A stretch of 64,000 nucleotides of DNA from Chloroflexi bacterium bin125. Lineage in GTDB: Bacteria > Chloroflexota > Dehalococcoidia > Bin125. Below are positions 41,320 through 51,010 of this stretch, piece by piece; position 1 is the stretch's first letter; each line of letters opens with the position of its first letter. Made by a program: the position numbers and the translations under genes. The DNA is taken from NCBI GenBank assembly GCA_002239025.1, contig MPNM01000002.1:62001-126000 (forward strand), written 5' to 3'. The notes under the pieces are model-generated. The model was given only the letters and a program-made list of their open reading frames with translations. It was not told the origin of the DNA and did not search any database.

Positions 41320-41768
41320 TGGCAAATCCAGGAGCCTACTACCTGGGCGAGGGCATGCCCGCTCCCGCTCCGGCCATTGACGGCCTCGACACCGAGTACT
41401 GGGACGGCGTCAAGCGCCACGAGTTGCTGGTGCAGCAATGCAACACTTGCGACCGCCCGCAGTTTGGTCCTGAGTGGGTGTGCCACCGCTGCCACTCATT
41501 CGACATGGGCTGGAAGCCGGTCGAGGGCAACGGTCGCGTCTACTCGTGGGAACGCGTCTGGCACCCGGTCCATCCGGCGCTGCAAGACTCATGCCCATAC
41601 CTGGTTGTATTGGTCGAGTTGCCCAATCACGAGAACGTCCGCATGGTCGGCAACCTCGTTGGCGACCCGATGCAGACTGTCGAGATAGGGGCAGAGGTCC
41701 GTCCAGTCTTTGAAGACCACGAAGGTGACGATCCGTTCACGCTCGTGCATTGGGAAGTGGTGGCGTAG
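41319..41768 (+). CDS. DUF35 OB-fold/zinc-ribbon protein
   Basis: A 149-residue partner-type protein with a regular zinc ribbon (Cys41, Cys44, Cys55, Cys58) and an OB-fold beginning at about NGRVYSWERVW. Its ATG overlaps the stop of the thiolase-fold gene by one base, indicating coupled translation and probably a stable complex. Differs from the 9-kb homologue by a 13-residue longer N-terminus and a standard CxxC second knuckle. Confidence 0.88.
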   Translation: MANPGAYYLGEGMPAPAPAIDGLDTEYWDGVKRHELLVQQCNTCDRPQFGPEWVCHRCHSFDMGWKPVEGNGRVYSWERVWHPVHPALQDSCPYLVVLVELPNHENVRMVGNLVGDPMQTVEIGAEVRPVFEDHEGDDPFTLVHWEVVA

Positions 41769-41835
41769 AGCGCATTCGGTTGAGAGTGTGCAACGTCAAA
41801 TGGCGTAGCACGCTCTCTCCGTTGGGCAGCAGGAA

Positions 41836-42049
41836 CCCGTCAGCCTTCGGCAGCTCCCCCTGCAAGAGACCGGTGCGTAACCTTCAATTCCCCTCTCACC
41901 CCCTTGCGGGGGGAGATGTCACGGAGTGACAGTGGGGGGGTCGGTCGGTGACTAGCAAATAGAAGTTGCGGACAGGACCCCCCTCTGCCCCCGGGTCAAG
42001 CCCGGGGGCAGGCTTTCGGCATCTCCCCCGCAAGGGGGGAGAAGGGGAG
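41836..42049. repeat. REP-like palindromic repeat cluster, copy C, with nested palindrome
   Basis: Same three-unit layout as copy A: a direct unit (41836-41867), an inverted unit (41890-41939) and a direct unit (41977-42049), with matching spacer bases such as AGAGACCG. The third unit is interrupted by a second palindrome, GCCCCCGGG / CCCGGGGGC around TCAAG (41987-42009), inserted after CCCCCCTCT and followed by GGCTTTCGGCATCTCCCC. The gap between the DUF35 gene and PEP carboxylase contains nothing else recognisable. Confidence 0.8.
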
Positions 42050-42129
42050 TTATGCATCGATCTCTACGAGGGAGAGCGATGGGGCTTTGTGTACTCCGAG
42101 TCGGATCAGCTTGCCACAGCTATCAAGCC

Positions 42130-45012
42130 TTATCCCGTGTTACGCAGGCCAGCGGCGACGCCGTTGACGCTTCGCAGGATGGCTTCTAGTGTGTCGGCGT
42201 ATTCAGGGTCGTTTTCGGGCAGGTCGCGGATTCGATTGAGCAGTTCCACTTGCAGGAAGCTCAGTGCGTCGACGTACGGGTTACGCAGTGCGATTGAGCG
42301 CTGTAGGACCGGCGTGCGATCTAACAATCGATCCTGGTCCGACAGTCGATTGACCATGTTCACGGTTCGGAAAAACTCTCCGCGCAAGCGGGCAAAGGTG
42401 CGTAGGTCCGTGTCGCCGTCGCCCAGTGTGCGGGCATAGTGCTCGGCGACGTCGAAGTCCGCTTTGGCCAGCACCATCTCGACGTTCGAGAGCAATGTGG
42501 TGAAGAACGGCCAGCGCGCCCGCATGTCGCGCAGCAGTTGCTCGCCCGCATCCCCATGACGCTCGATGAACTGCTCCAGCGCCGTTCCGACGCCCATCCA
42601 GCCGGTGATCACGTGGCGAGTCTGCATCCAGGCGAAGACCCAGGGGATAGCGCGCAGCGAGGACAGGGACGCGTCTGTTCCGGGTCGGAACGTTGGTCGC
42701 GAGCCAATGGCCAGGTTGCCCAACATACCGATCGGCGTGACGCGTTGGAAGTACGCCTGCAAATCAGGATCTTCGACGACCTGAGACCGATAGGCCTGTT
42801 CGGCGGTTTCAGCGAGCTCGTCCATTACCGCGTGGTAGCGATCGCGCTCTGGATCGGGGGTGTCATCGTGATCGTTGTCGAACCGCTTGACCAACGATGC
42901 AGCAAGGGTTTGTTCCAGATTCCACTTGGCGAGGGCGGGCATTCCGTACGTGAACTGGATCATCTCGCCCTGCTCGGTGAGCTTGATTCCGCCCTCGGTC
43001 GTGTGCGGCGGTAGGGCCAGGATGGCATCGTGCGATGGTCCGCCACCTCGGCTGACCGTGCCGCCGCGGCCGTGGAAAAACATCAAGTCAACACCCGCCT
43101 CGCGGGCGACCTGATGCATCAGATCTTGGGCGCGATACAGGCCCCAGAGGGACGGCAGGACGCCCGCGTCCTTGGCTGAGTCGGAGTAGCCCACCATGAC
43201 TTCCTGGAGGTTGTTGTGGGCCTGGAGATGTCGTCGATAGGCGCCGTGGCTGAAGAGCGAGCGAAGTACCGATGGCGCGCGATTGAGGTCGGGCACGCGC
43301 TCGAACAGGGGAGCGATGCGGATGCGTCCCCCAGGCGCTCGGAGGTTGATGTTGTTCAATCCCGCCTGGCGCGCGACCAGGACCGGAGCGAGCACATCGG
43401 CGGCAGTCTCGGTCATGGAGACGATGCAGGTCTGCATAGCCTCTTCGCCGCAGATGCGCTGGATCCGGCGTGCGGTGCGGAACCGGCGCAACGTGTCGTC
43501 GTCATGCGTCGACATCGCGTGACCGACGGGGAAATAATCTCGGTCGAGTTCGCCGGCCAGGAATTCTTCCTGCTGGTCTCGATTGAGTTCGAGATAGCTA
43601 CCGCCGGGCGGCTGGATGTCGAGTCCCTGGAGCACGGCGTCGGCTGCGGTGTGGAAGCGGTCTGCGTGATCGCGAATGTCCAACGTGGCAAGGTGGAAGC
43701 CGAAGACGCGGGCGCGGTCGATTAGGGGCTGCACCACGGTTTCTGCCCCGGCATTCGCGCCGTGGAAGCGGAGGCTCTCGGCGATCGTTTCCAGGTCTTC
43801 GACATAATCCTGCGCGGAGTCGTAGGGGACGCCGTCGGGCTCAGTCGCAGTTGGCCGAGCATCGTGGATTCTCGCTGCCCTGGTATCGAGCAATGCGAAG
43901 TCCGCCTCCAGCGTGGCCTGCAATCTCGCCGACATGTAGCGGACCTTGTGGCGGTATCGCTCCGCAGCATTGCGGCGCTCAAGTCGTTCCTGGATGCGCG
44001 GCATGCGGCGTTCGTCGCGTTGGATTGACGCTTCCAGCTCCGCCGATGCCGCGACTCGCCGTACCGAGTGCGGCAGCATCGTATCCATCGCCCGGACAGC
44101 GTTGAGGTGTTGCCGCAAGACTTGCGCGCGCATGGTCAGCGCGGTCTGCCAGGTCAGATCGGGCGTGACGTTCGGGTTGCCGTCGGCGTCTCCGCCCATC
44201 CAGGATCCCAGGACAATCGGCGCAGGCGCCTCAGCAGGGCTGACGCCGGTCGCCTGACGAAACCGTCGTGTCACTTCAGGCACGGCGTCCCAGAGGGTGG
44301 TCTCGAAGGTACGAAGCAGTAGACGCGATTCCTCCAACACTGTTGGCCGTCGATAGCGGAGGTGGTCGGCCTGCCACAGTCCCTCGATGTGCATTCTCAG
44401 CGCCGCGTCAAACTGCTCCTGCTCATCGGGGATCGAGTGTTCCCGTTCTAGTAAGAGGCGGTGCACATCCTGCAGCGTGCCGAGCATGGTCAAGCGTTGT
44501 GACTCCGTCGGGTGTGCGGTGAACACGGGTTGCAGGTGAATGCCCGAGGCCTGCGAGCGGACCGTTTGCTCATCAATGCCCTGGGACAGTAGTTGTTCAA
44601 CCACGGCAGGAATCGACCTGGGCGCAGTCGGGGAGTCGGAAGAGCGCAGCCGTCGCCGGCGAACACGATGAGTCTCTTCGGCCGTGTTGGTCAGCAGGAA
44701 ATAGGTGAGAAACGCGTTGCCGACCTCTGCCGCGAGCCACAGCGGCCAGCTCTGGACGAGCTGAACGATCTCGGCGGTCAACTGCGGTTCGGGATCTTGC
44801 CGAATTCCTCGTCGCCGCTGGGCGAGACTGCGCAGCTGCTCAACGGCGTCGAACACTTCGTCGCCATCGACCATGCGGATCGTGTTGCCAAGCAGGCTGC
44901 TCAACAGTCGCACATCGGCAGCGAGTGGCGCGTCGACTTGTTCTCGGTCGTGGTTGGTCAGTTGTGCTGTTCGACTTGTGGTTTGAGTGTCTTCCTGAGA
45001 CGTACGAGCCAT
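42130..45012 (-). CDS. ppc: Phosphoenolpyruvate carboxylase
   Basis: A 960-residue enzyme (family 870-970) making oxaloacetate from PEP and bicarbonate, an anaplerotic feed for the TCA cycle. Conserved segments include VFTAHPTESQRLTMLGTLQD with the catalytic His, GSWMGGDADGNPNVTP, GYSDSAKDAGVLPS, and FFHGRGGTVSRGGGPSHDAILALPP with the catalytic Arg. The C-terminal end NGVAAGLRNTG has the terminal Asn-Thr-Gly used for allosteric control by aspartate. Divergent from the S9 peptidase. It sits about 12 kb from the TCA block. Confidence 0.96.
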   Translation of the reverse strand: MARTSQEDTQTTSRTAQLTNHDREQVDAPLAADVRLLSSLLGNTIRMVDGDEVFDAVEQLRSLAQRRRGIRQDPEPQLTAEIVQLVQSWPLWLAAEVGNAFLTYFLLTNTAEETHRVRRRRLRSSDSPTAPRSIPAVVEQLLSQGIDEQTVRSQASGIHLQPVFTAHPTESQRLTMLGTLQDVHRLLLEREHSIPDEQEQFDAALRMHIEGLWQADHLRYRRPTVLEESRLLLRTFETTLWDAVPEVTRRFRQATGVSPAEAPAPIVLGSWMGGDADGNPNVTPDLTWQTALTMRAQVLRQHLNAVRAMDTMLPHSVRRVAASAELEASIQRDERRMPRIQERLERRNAAERYRHKVRYMSARLQATLEADFALLDTRAARIHDARPTATEPDGVPYDSAQDYVEDLETIAESLRFHGANAGAETVVQPLIDRARVFGFHLATLDIRDHADRFHTAADAVLQGLDIQPPGGSYLELNRDQQEEFLAGELDRDYFPVGHAMSTHDDDTLRRFRTARRIQRICGEEAMQTCIVSMTETAADVLAPVLVARQAGLNNINLRAPGGRIRIAPLFERVPDLNRAPSVLRSLFSHGAYRRHLQAHNNLQEVMVGYSDSAKDAGVLPSLWGLYRAQDLMHQVAREAGVDLMFFHGRGGTVSRGGGPSHDAILALPPHTTEGGIKLTEQGEMIQFTYGMPALAKWNLEQTLAASLVKRFDNDHDDTPDPERDRYHAVMDELAETAEQAYRSQVVEDPDLQAYFQRVTPIGMLGNLAIGSRPTFRPGTDASLSSLRAIPWVFAWMQTRHVITGWMGVGTALEQFIERHGDAGEQLLRDMRARWPFFTTLLSNVEMVLAKADFDVAEHYARTLGDGDTDLRTFARLRGEFFRTVNMVNRLSDQDRLLDRTPVLQRSIALRNPYVDALSFLQVELLNRIRDLPENDPEYADTLEAILRSVNGVAAGLRNTG

Positions 45013-45103
45013 GCCACGCCCTCCATTGAGTCCGTTGGATGCGGTCGTATTTCTGAGGTTCGCTTACGATGATTGCAGGTTTGCAGTGAGCGAGGGGCCA
45101 ACA

Positions 45104-47074
45104 ATGAGTGAACAGTCTGGCATGAGACAGATCGCAGCGTACGGTTCCTGGGAATCGCCGGTGTCCACCGAAATGCTGACCGAAGGCGCGCTGCGATTTG
45201 ACGAGCTGGATGTCGACGGCGAAGACCTTTACTGGGTTGAGTCGCGACCCGACGAGCAGGGTCGCTACGCCGCGATGCGTTACTCGGCGAGCGGAGAGAT
45301 CAGTGAGGTCACGACCTCGGACTTCAGCGCTCGTACATTGGTCCATGAATATGGCGGCGGATCGTTTGCCGTGTCGAACGGTGTGGGGTACTTCTCGAAC
45401 TTCAGCGATCAGCGCCTCTATCGGCGTCCCGTTGACGGCTCAGAGGATCCGATTCCCCTGACCCCGGAGATCCCGGTTCGCTACGCCGATGCCACTGTCG
45501 ATGATGCGCGTGGTCGGCTGATCTGTGTTGCCGAGGACCATCGGCGTGATGGTCTGGAAGCTGAGAACTATCTGGCGTCAATCCCTACTGACGGCAGCGC
45601 CGCTGACGCGGATGACATTACGCGGCTGCACGAAGGATTCGACTTCTGTTCCTCGCCCAGGTTGAGTCCTGATGGTCGAAGGCTGGCCTGGATCTGTTGG
45701 AACCATCCCAACATGCCCTGGGATGCAACTGAACTCTGGCTTGCTGAAGTGGCGACGAACGGCTCATTACTTTCGCCGAGACGGATCGCCGGCGATGCCA
45801 AAGGCGATGTATCAATCATCGAACCGCAATGGGGTCCCGACAACACGCTCTATTGCGTCTCCGATGCCTCGGGCTGGTGGAATCTTCAGCGCTGGGATAG
45901 CGATCAACTCGTTCCGGTCCTGGACATGGCTGCTGAGTTCGGACTGCCCCAGTGGGAATTCTCGATGTCGGCGTACGCAGTGTTGGATGAGTGCTGCATC
46001 GGCGCCCAGTACTCCAATGCCGATGGCCGCGAGGTTGGCGTCGTCGACCTCGAGACTGGGGAGCTGAGACCAATCGATTCACCGTTCAACTCGTACGGAT
46101 CGTTCACGGTCGCCCTCGGTGGGCGCATCATCACTGCCGCTGCCGGACCAGACGTTGGCGCTGCGATTGTCGCCATTGATTCGGACACGGGCGAAGTTGA
46201 GACGATTCGCTCTTCTACCGGACCCGAACTGGATCCGTCCTACATCTCTGAGGCAGAGGCGATCTCGTATCCCACCAGTGGGAGCCGGATGTCTCATGCG
46301 TACTACTACCCGCCTCGCAATCCTGACTTCCAGGCTCCAGACGGCGACCTGCCGCCCCTGGTGACATTCATTCATGGTGGGCCGACCAGCGCGACAGTGC
46401 CGGGATTCAACCTGGGCATTCAGTATTGGACGACTCGCGGCTTCGCGGTTGTCGATGTTAACTACGGAGGCTCGACCGGATACGGCACCGAGTACCGGAG
46501 ATCGCTGAATGGGAACTGGGGCATCGTCGATCGCGAGGATTGTGAAGCGGCGGCGAACTTCCTGGTCCAGCGCGGCGATGTCGATGGTTCACGGCTGGCG
46601 ATTCGCGGAGGCTCAGCCGGCGGGTATACGACACTCTGCGCGCTTACGTTTGGAGAAGTCTTCACCGCAGGCGCTTCGTACTACGGCGTGTCCGACGCGG
46701 CCGCATTGGCGGAGGACACGCACAAGTTTGAGTCGCGCTACCTCGACTCACTGATCGGTCCATACCCGGAGCGTGCGGAGCTGTACGAACAGCGATCGCC
46801 GATTCATGCGGTTGACCGACTCTCATGTCCGATCATCTTTCTGCAGGGCTTGGAGGACAAGATCGTCCCACCTAATCAGGCCGAGCGAATGGTCGATGCG
46901 CTGCGCAAGAAGGGGTTGCCGGTCGCGTACATCACCTTTGAAGGCGAGCAGCACGGATTCCGTCAGGCGGCGAACATTCAACGCGCCACAGAGGCAGAGT
47001 TGGACTTCTACGGCAGAATCTTCGGGTTCAGTCCGGCTGGCAACATCGAGCCTGTCAAGATCGAGAACCTGTAG
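45104..47074 (+). CDS. S9-family prolyl oligopeptidase-like serine peptidase
   Basis: A 656-residue protein with an N-terminal beta-propeller (about 1-380; repeats such as FCSSPRLSPDGRRLAWICW) and a C-terminal alpha/beta hydrolase peptidase domain. Catalytic Ser is in IRGGSAGGYTT, Asp in QGLEDKIVPP and His in EGEQHGFR. No signal peptide, so cytoplasmic oligopeptide turnover is likely, in the acylaminoacyl-peptidase or dipeptidyl-peptidase group. GAGGGG six bases before ATG. Cotranscribed with the amidase that starts on the base following its stop. Confidence 0.92.
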   Translation: MSEQSGMRQIAAYGSWESPVSTEMLTEGALRFDELDVDGEDLYWVESRPDEQGRYAAMRYSASGEISEVTTSDFSARTLVHEYGGGSFAVSNGVGYFSNFSDQRLYRRPVDGSEDPIPLTPEIPVRYADATVDDARGRLICVAEDHRRDGLEAENYLASIPTDGSAADADDITRLHEGFDFCSSPRLSPDGRRLAWICWNHPNMPWDATELWLAEVATNGSLLSPRRIAGDAKGDVSIIEPQWGPDNTLYCVSDASGWWNLQRWDSDQLVPVLDMAAEFGLPQWEFSMSAYAVLDECCIGAQYSNADGREVGVVDLETGELRPIDSPFNSYGSFTVALGGRIITAAAGPDVGAAIVAIDSDTGEVETIRSSTGPELDPSYISEAEAISYPTSGSRMSHAYYYPPRNPDFQAPDGDLPPLVTFIHGGPTSATVPGFNLGIQYWTTRGFAVVDVNYGGSTGYGTEYRRSLNGNWGIVDREDCEAAANFLVQRGDVDGSRLAIRGGSAGGYTTLCALTFGEVFTAGASYYGVSDAAALAEDTHKFESRYLDSLIGPYPERAELYEQRSPIHAVDRLSCPIIFLQGLEDKIVPPNQAERMVDALRKKGLPVAYITFEGEQHGFRQAANIQRATEAELDFYGRIFGFSPAGNIEPVKIENL

Positions 47075-48493
47075 ATGGCTGAGATTCACGAGCTGTCGGC
47101 ACTAGAGTTGCGCGCGGCGTACCAGGCGCGTCAACTCGCACCAGTCGAGGTGCTCGAAGCGCTGTTTGTTCGGATCGACCGACTTGAACCATCTCTACAC
47201 GCGTTCACTACCCAGACCCGCGAGATGGCACTCTCCCAGGCGCGCGCGGCCGAATTGACGTGGATGGATTCTGACGCCAACGACTGGTCACCGATGCTGG
47301 GCATTCCGGTGACGATCAAGGACCTTGTGGATGTTGAAGGCGCGCCAACGACCATGGGCTCGCTCGTGACGTCTCACGAGCCGGCCGCAACCGATGAACT
47401 GTTTGTCGAACGGCTACGAGACGCCGGCGCAATCTTCCTGGGGAAGACGAATACTTCGGAGTTTGGACTCGCCGCACAGACGATGAATCGGGTGGCGCCG
47501 ACCACCGCCAATCCTTGGAATCTTGAACGGACGGCAGGTGGATCGAGCGGAGGCGCAGCGGCGGCCTGTGCTGCTGGGTTCGGACCGTTGCATCACGGCA
47601 CCGACGGCGGCGGTTCTGTTCGTGTCCCCGCTGCATACTGCGGCGTCGTCGGTCTCAAGCCGACAGGGCGACGGATTCCAAGACGTGTACGCGGCGCAGG
47701 TATGTCGCAGATTTCTACCGACGGAGTCTTGGCACGGTCGCTGGCTGATGCCGCGATGATGCTCGGCGTGATTGCAGGGCCAGATCGTCGAGATCCGGCT
47801 CCCTACCGATCGGAATCAGTGGACTTTCACTCGTATACGCAAGCTGGCTCGCTGGGGGGAGTGCGAGTTGCATGGACGACCGAACTTGCTGGACCGACGC
47901 CTTGCGAGCCGTTGATTGAGTCGCAGGTAGTCGCTGCAGCACAGGCTCTTGCGGATGCCGGGGCAAATGTGAGTCATGCGGGCCCTGACATTGCCAGTCC
48001 GCAAGAGATATTCCCGGTGTTGTCGGCAGTTGGTGCGGCTTCCAACTATGCAGCGCTTTGCCAGGGGCGTGAGGACGAACTCTCGAACTACTCCCGAAGC
48101 AGCCTGCGGAGAGGGCTGGCGCTGACCGGAGCGCAAGTTGCCGAGGTATACGCCGAGCTCGACAGACTGCGGCGAACTATGGACTCGTGGTTCGAGAAGT
48201 TCGACGTGCTGCTAACCCCAACGTCAGCAATTGCAGCGCATGAGCATGGCGCGCGGATCGACGAGATTGCGGGCCAACCTGTGAATCCCTGGATGATTTC
48301 AATTCTTTACACGCCGCTAGCCAATCTGATCCAGTCGCCGGCGATTGCCATGCCCGCCGGCCTGGACAGGGACGGCTTGCCCATCTCTGTTCAGGTCATG
48401 GCCCGAGAAGGCGACGACGCAACTGCCATCCGCTGCGCTGCGGTGCTGGAAGAGGCAGGTCCGAGTGGAGCTAGTCGTCTAGCACCAGTGTGA
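47075..48493 (+). CDS. Amidase (GatA-like amidase-signature family)
   Basis: A 472-residue hydrolase with Lys82 (VTIKDLVD), the cis-Ser in GGSSGGAAAA (155-164) and nucleophile Ser181 (DGGGSVRVPA), matching the GatA-type TDGGGS form. It is not GatA of a tRNA amidotransferase, as gatB/gatC are absent. The ATG immediately follows the peptidase stop, so it is coupled and may act on the peptidase products. Convergent with exonuclease III; the two overlap by 23 bases. Confidence 0.9.
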   Translation: MAEIHELSALELRAAYQARQLAPVEVLEALFVRIDRLEPSLHAFTTQTREMALSQARAAELTWMDSDANDWSPMLGIPVTIKDLVDVEGAPTTMGSLVTSHEPAATDELFVERLRDAGAIFLGKTNTSEFGLAAQTMNRVAPTTANPWNLERTAGGSSGGAAAACAAGFGPLHHGTDGGGSVRVPAAYCGVVGLKPTGRRIPRRVRGAGMSQISTDGVLARSLADAAMMLGVIAGPDRRDPAPYRSESVDFHSYTQAGSLGGVRVAWTTELAGPTPCEPLIESQVVAAAQALADAGANVSHAGPDIASPQEIFPVLSAVGAASNYAALCQGREDELSNYSRSSLRRGLALTGAQVAEVYAELDRLRRTMDSWFEKFDVLLTPTSAIAAHEHGARIDEIAGQPVNPWMISILYTPLANLIQSPAIAMPAGLDRDGLPISVQVMAREGDDATAIRCAAVLEEAGPSGASRLAPV

Positions 48494-49247
48494 CTGGCGC
48501 GTGGTCCGACGGCTTGTCACCGTCACGCTCTGAGCGCCGTTCCTCAATGTCGATCTCGACTGCGCTGGCGCGCTCCAACAATGGCGCGCTAATCAGGTGA
48601 TGATCGATGCGTAGTCCCTTGTTCTGCTGGACACCGCCGCCTCGGTAATCCCACCACGTGTACACGCCGGCCGATTCGTCGAACAAACGAAGCGCGTCGG
48701 TTAATCCCCAATCGATCAGAGCATTCAGTCGTTCCCGTTCGGGAGTGGAGCAGAGGATCTTTTCGTGCCAGGCTTGGGGGTCGTTTACGTCGCGATCATC
48801 GAAGGTGATGTTGTAGTCGCCAGTCAGGACCAGGGAGTCGGTGTTGTCTTGCTGGTCAAGCCAGGAGCGTAGCCGGTCGAACCACTCAAGTTTGTACTTG
48901 TACGCAGGATTGTCGATGTCGCGCCCGTTGGGGCAGTAGAGACTCACGACTCGAACGCCGTTGAATTCAGCTGCGATTCCACGAGATTGATCATCATCGT
49001 GCCAGGGGACGGCTTCCTCGACGTTGTCCGGATAGTCGAGCGAGGCGATGGCTACACCGTTGTACGATTTCTGGCCGTGAATCACAAGGTTGTAGCCGAG
49101 CGCGTCGAAGCCGTCGAACGGGAACTGTTCCTCGGTGCATTTGAGTTCCTGCAGGCAGAGCACATCGGGCTGATGCTGGTCGAGCCAGTTGAGTACACGA
49201 TCCTCGCGTGCGCGGATCGAGTTGACATTCCAGGTGGTGATTCGCAT
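48471..49247 (-). CDS. Exodeoxyribonuclease III (AP endonuclease family 1)
   Basis: A 258-residue Mg-dependent endonuclease/exonuclease of the Xth/ExoA type that nicks abasic sites in base excision repair. ITTWNVNSIRA, LQELKCTEEQF with metal-binding Glu34, GRDIDNPAYKYKLEWFD, GDYNI (a conservative change from GDFN), WWDYRGGGVQQNKGLRIDHHL and the terminal SDHAPV are all as expected. Its start overlaps the stop of the upstream methyltransferase gene by one base (TGATG). The 3' end overlaps the amidase gene. Confidence 0.93.
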   Translation of the reverse strand: MRITTWNVNSIRAREDRVLNWLDQHQPDVLCLQELKCTEEQFPFDGFDALGYNLVIHGQKSYNGVAIASLDYPDNVEEAVPWHDDDQSRGIAAEFNGVRVVSLYCPNGRDIDNPAYKYKLEWFDRLRSWLDQQDNTDSLVLTGDYNITFDDRDVNDPQAWHEKILCSTPERERLNALIDWGLTDALRLFDESAGVYTWWDYRGGGVQQNKGLRIDHHLISAPLLERASAVEIDIEERRSERDGDKPSDHAPVTLVLDD

Positions 49248-50026
49248 CAGCGGCTCCTTTCACGAGTGTGTCGCCAACCATGATGCAGGATGATGCCGGC
49301 GGCCACGTTGACGTTGAGTGAGTCGACGCCTTCGGCAAGTGGCACTGCGATTCGACCATCAATCATCGAATCGAGGCTCGAGCTGATGCCTGCTCCCTCG
49401 TTGCCAAACAGCCATATGACCTTGTCAGGAATCTCAGTCTCGTCGAGAGGAGCGCCTTGTCGGTCGGCGGCCAGCACGATCCCTCCGTGGCTTCGCAGGT
49501 CGGAAAGTTCGGATGCCAGGTCCGCGGATCTGCAGATTGTTGTCATGAACCAGGCCCCGGTGGCGGCTCTGACCACGCGCGGATGCGTAGGATCGGCGCT
49601 TCCCTGGCCGACAACGACGGCGTGAGCGCCGAATGCCGCAGCGGAACGTATGATGCCGCCGAGATTGCCAGCGTCCTGCACACCATCGAGGGCGACGATG
49701 GACCATGATTCGCCGGTCGGTTGCTCCAGTGGACTCAGTTGATCACGTATGACGGCGAAGTGACCCTGCGGTGTTCGTGTCTCGGACAACCGTTCCGCAT
49801 CGGCCTGGCTGAGCCTGATTGTGCTGTGTCCGGTGTCCGCCCACAGTTCGGGATCAGTGCTCAGCAAGTCCAGGATCGGAGCGGCGACGTCAATGGCTTC
49901 TCGTACGAGCTTCTCGCCGTCGAGCAGAAACGCGCGTTGCTCGCGTCGGCCCTTAGCTGTTCGCAGTCGCTGAAGTAGTCGCAGGCGGGCGCGTGTGAGC
50001 CTGGGGACCTCGTCTCCGACACTCAC
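49247..50026 (-). CDS. SpoU-family rRNA 2'-O-methyltransferase (RlmB/TsnR-like)
   Basis: A 259-residue SPOUT methyltransferase with an N-terminal substrate-binding domain (LRTAKGRREQRAFLLDGEKLVREAI, about 22-46) and a C-terminal catalytic domain with motif 1 (DGVQDAGNLGGIIRSAAAFG), motif 2 (WLFGNEGAGIS) and motif 3 (IAVPLAEGVDSLNVNVAAGIIL). It likely methylates 23S rRNA ribose. GTG start. Translationally coupled with exonuclease III. Distinct from the TrmH-like protein at 9.4 kb, which lacks the N-terminal domain. Confidence 0.88.
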   Translation of the reverse strand: MSVGDEVPRLTRARLRLLQRLRTAKGRREQRAFLLDGEKLVREAIDVAAPILDLLSTDPELWADTGHSTIRLSQADAERLSETRTPQGHFAVIRDQLSPLEQPTGESWSIVALDGVQDAGNLGGIIRSAAAFGAHAVVVGQGSADPTHPRVVRAATGAWFMTTICRSADLASELSDLRSHGGIVLAADRQGAPLDETEIPDKVIWLFGNEGAGISSSLDSMIDGRIAVPLAEGVDSLNVNVAAGIILHHGWRHTRERSR

Positions 50027-50052
50027 GACGCCCGCCCGTTGCTGTTCAAGTC

Positions 50053-50904
50053 CTAGCTGCCGTTGAACTCAGCCTTGACCTTCTCGTATTGGTCCAGCAG
50101 CGGGATGACCTTGCTTGACTCAGCGGCCGGCAGGCCGAAGATGATCCGCTGGAAGCCGATGTCGATCAGGTTCTGGACCTGCTCCGGGTTCGGTGCAACG
50201 CCGAAAACGGTGCGCTGAATCGTGTCGAAGTCGCGCTCGGCGCGGTCGGCGGCGGCCCTGAGCTGCTCCATGTCGGCGCGCATGTCGCCACGCAGCGCGA
50301 TCGGTAGCCAGCCGTCGCAATAGTCAACGACGCGGTCGAAGGCCCATTTCGACTGAGCTCCGAGCAGGATTTGCGGCCCGTTCTCCTGGACCGGTTTGGG
50401 GTAGCTCCAGACCGGGTCGAAGTCGATGAATTCACCGTGGAACTCGGGCTCGTCCTGGGTCCAGAGTTCTCGCCAGGCAAGGACGATCTCTCGTGTGACC
50501 TTCCAGCGATCCTTGAAGTCCCAGCCGTGGTTCTCGAGCTCTTCTGCGTTCCAGCCGGCGCCGATCCCGAGGATCAGGCGCCCGCCGGAGATCATGTCGA
50601 GCGAGGCAGCCGACTTGGCGGACACGATCACATCGTGCTCTGGAACGAGCAGGATGCCGGTTCCGACCTTGATCTTCTCGGTTGCGGCTGCGGCAGCCAT
50701 GAGCGAGACGAAGGGGTCGTGGGTGTGCCAGTACTCCTGCGGCAGATCGCCGCCGCCAGGCCATGGCGAAACACGCGACGTTGGGATGTGCGTGTGCTCA
50801 GGGAACCAGAGCGACTCAAAGTCGCGCGCCTCAGCCTCGCGGGCGAGTTCCATCGGCTGAATGGCATAGTCCGTCGGGAACATCGATACGCCGAAATCGG
50901 TCAT
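50053..50904 (-). CDS. LLM-class F420-dependent oxidoreductase
   Basis: A 283-residue luciferase-like protein, with ALEWFPEHTHIPTSR-type substrate loop (here SLWFPEHTHIPTSR at about 31-44) and VGTGILLVPEHDVIVSAKSAASLDMISGGRLILGIGAGWNAEELENHG, typical of the TIGR03619 group of F420-dependent oxidoreductases. ATG at 50904 with AGGA six bases upstream. Divergent from the cyclase gene with 106 bp between starts. It lies 26 bases upstream of the SpoU methyltransferase gene on the same strand, but no functional link is evident. Confidence 0.87.
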   Translation of the reverse strand: MTDFGVSMFPTDYAIQPMELAREAEARDFESLWFPEHTHIPTSRVSPWPGGGDLPQEYWHTHDPFVSLMAAAAATEKIKVGTGILLVPEHDVIVSAKSAASLDMISGGRLILGIGAGWNAEELENHGWDFKDRWKVTREIVLAWRELWTQDEPEFHGEFIDFDPVWSYPKPVQENGPQILLGAQSKWAFDRVVDYCDGWLPIALRGDMRADMEQLRAAADRAERDFDTIQRTVFGVAPNPEQVQNLIDIGFQRIIFGLPAAESSKVIPLLDQYEKVKAEFNGS

Positions 50905-51010
50905 GTGTTGTCCTGTCTGTGTGCTTGTACGCAAATGCTGGTTCGCGATTGAGGATATCGCCTGCCGCTATCTTCGCTGGGATTGAGGGTGAATCGAGAA
51001 AGGCAACATC

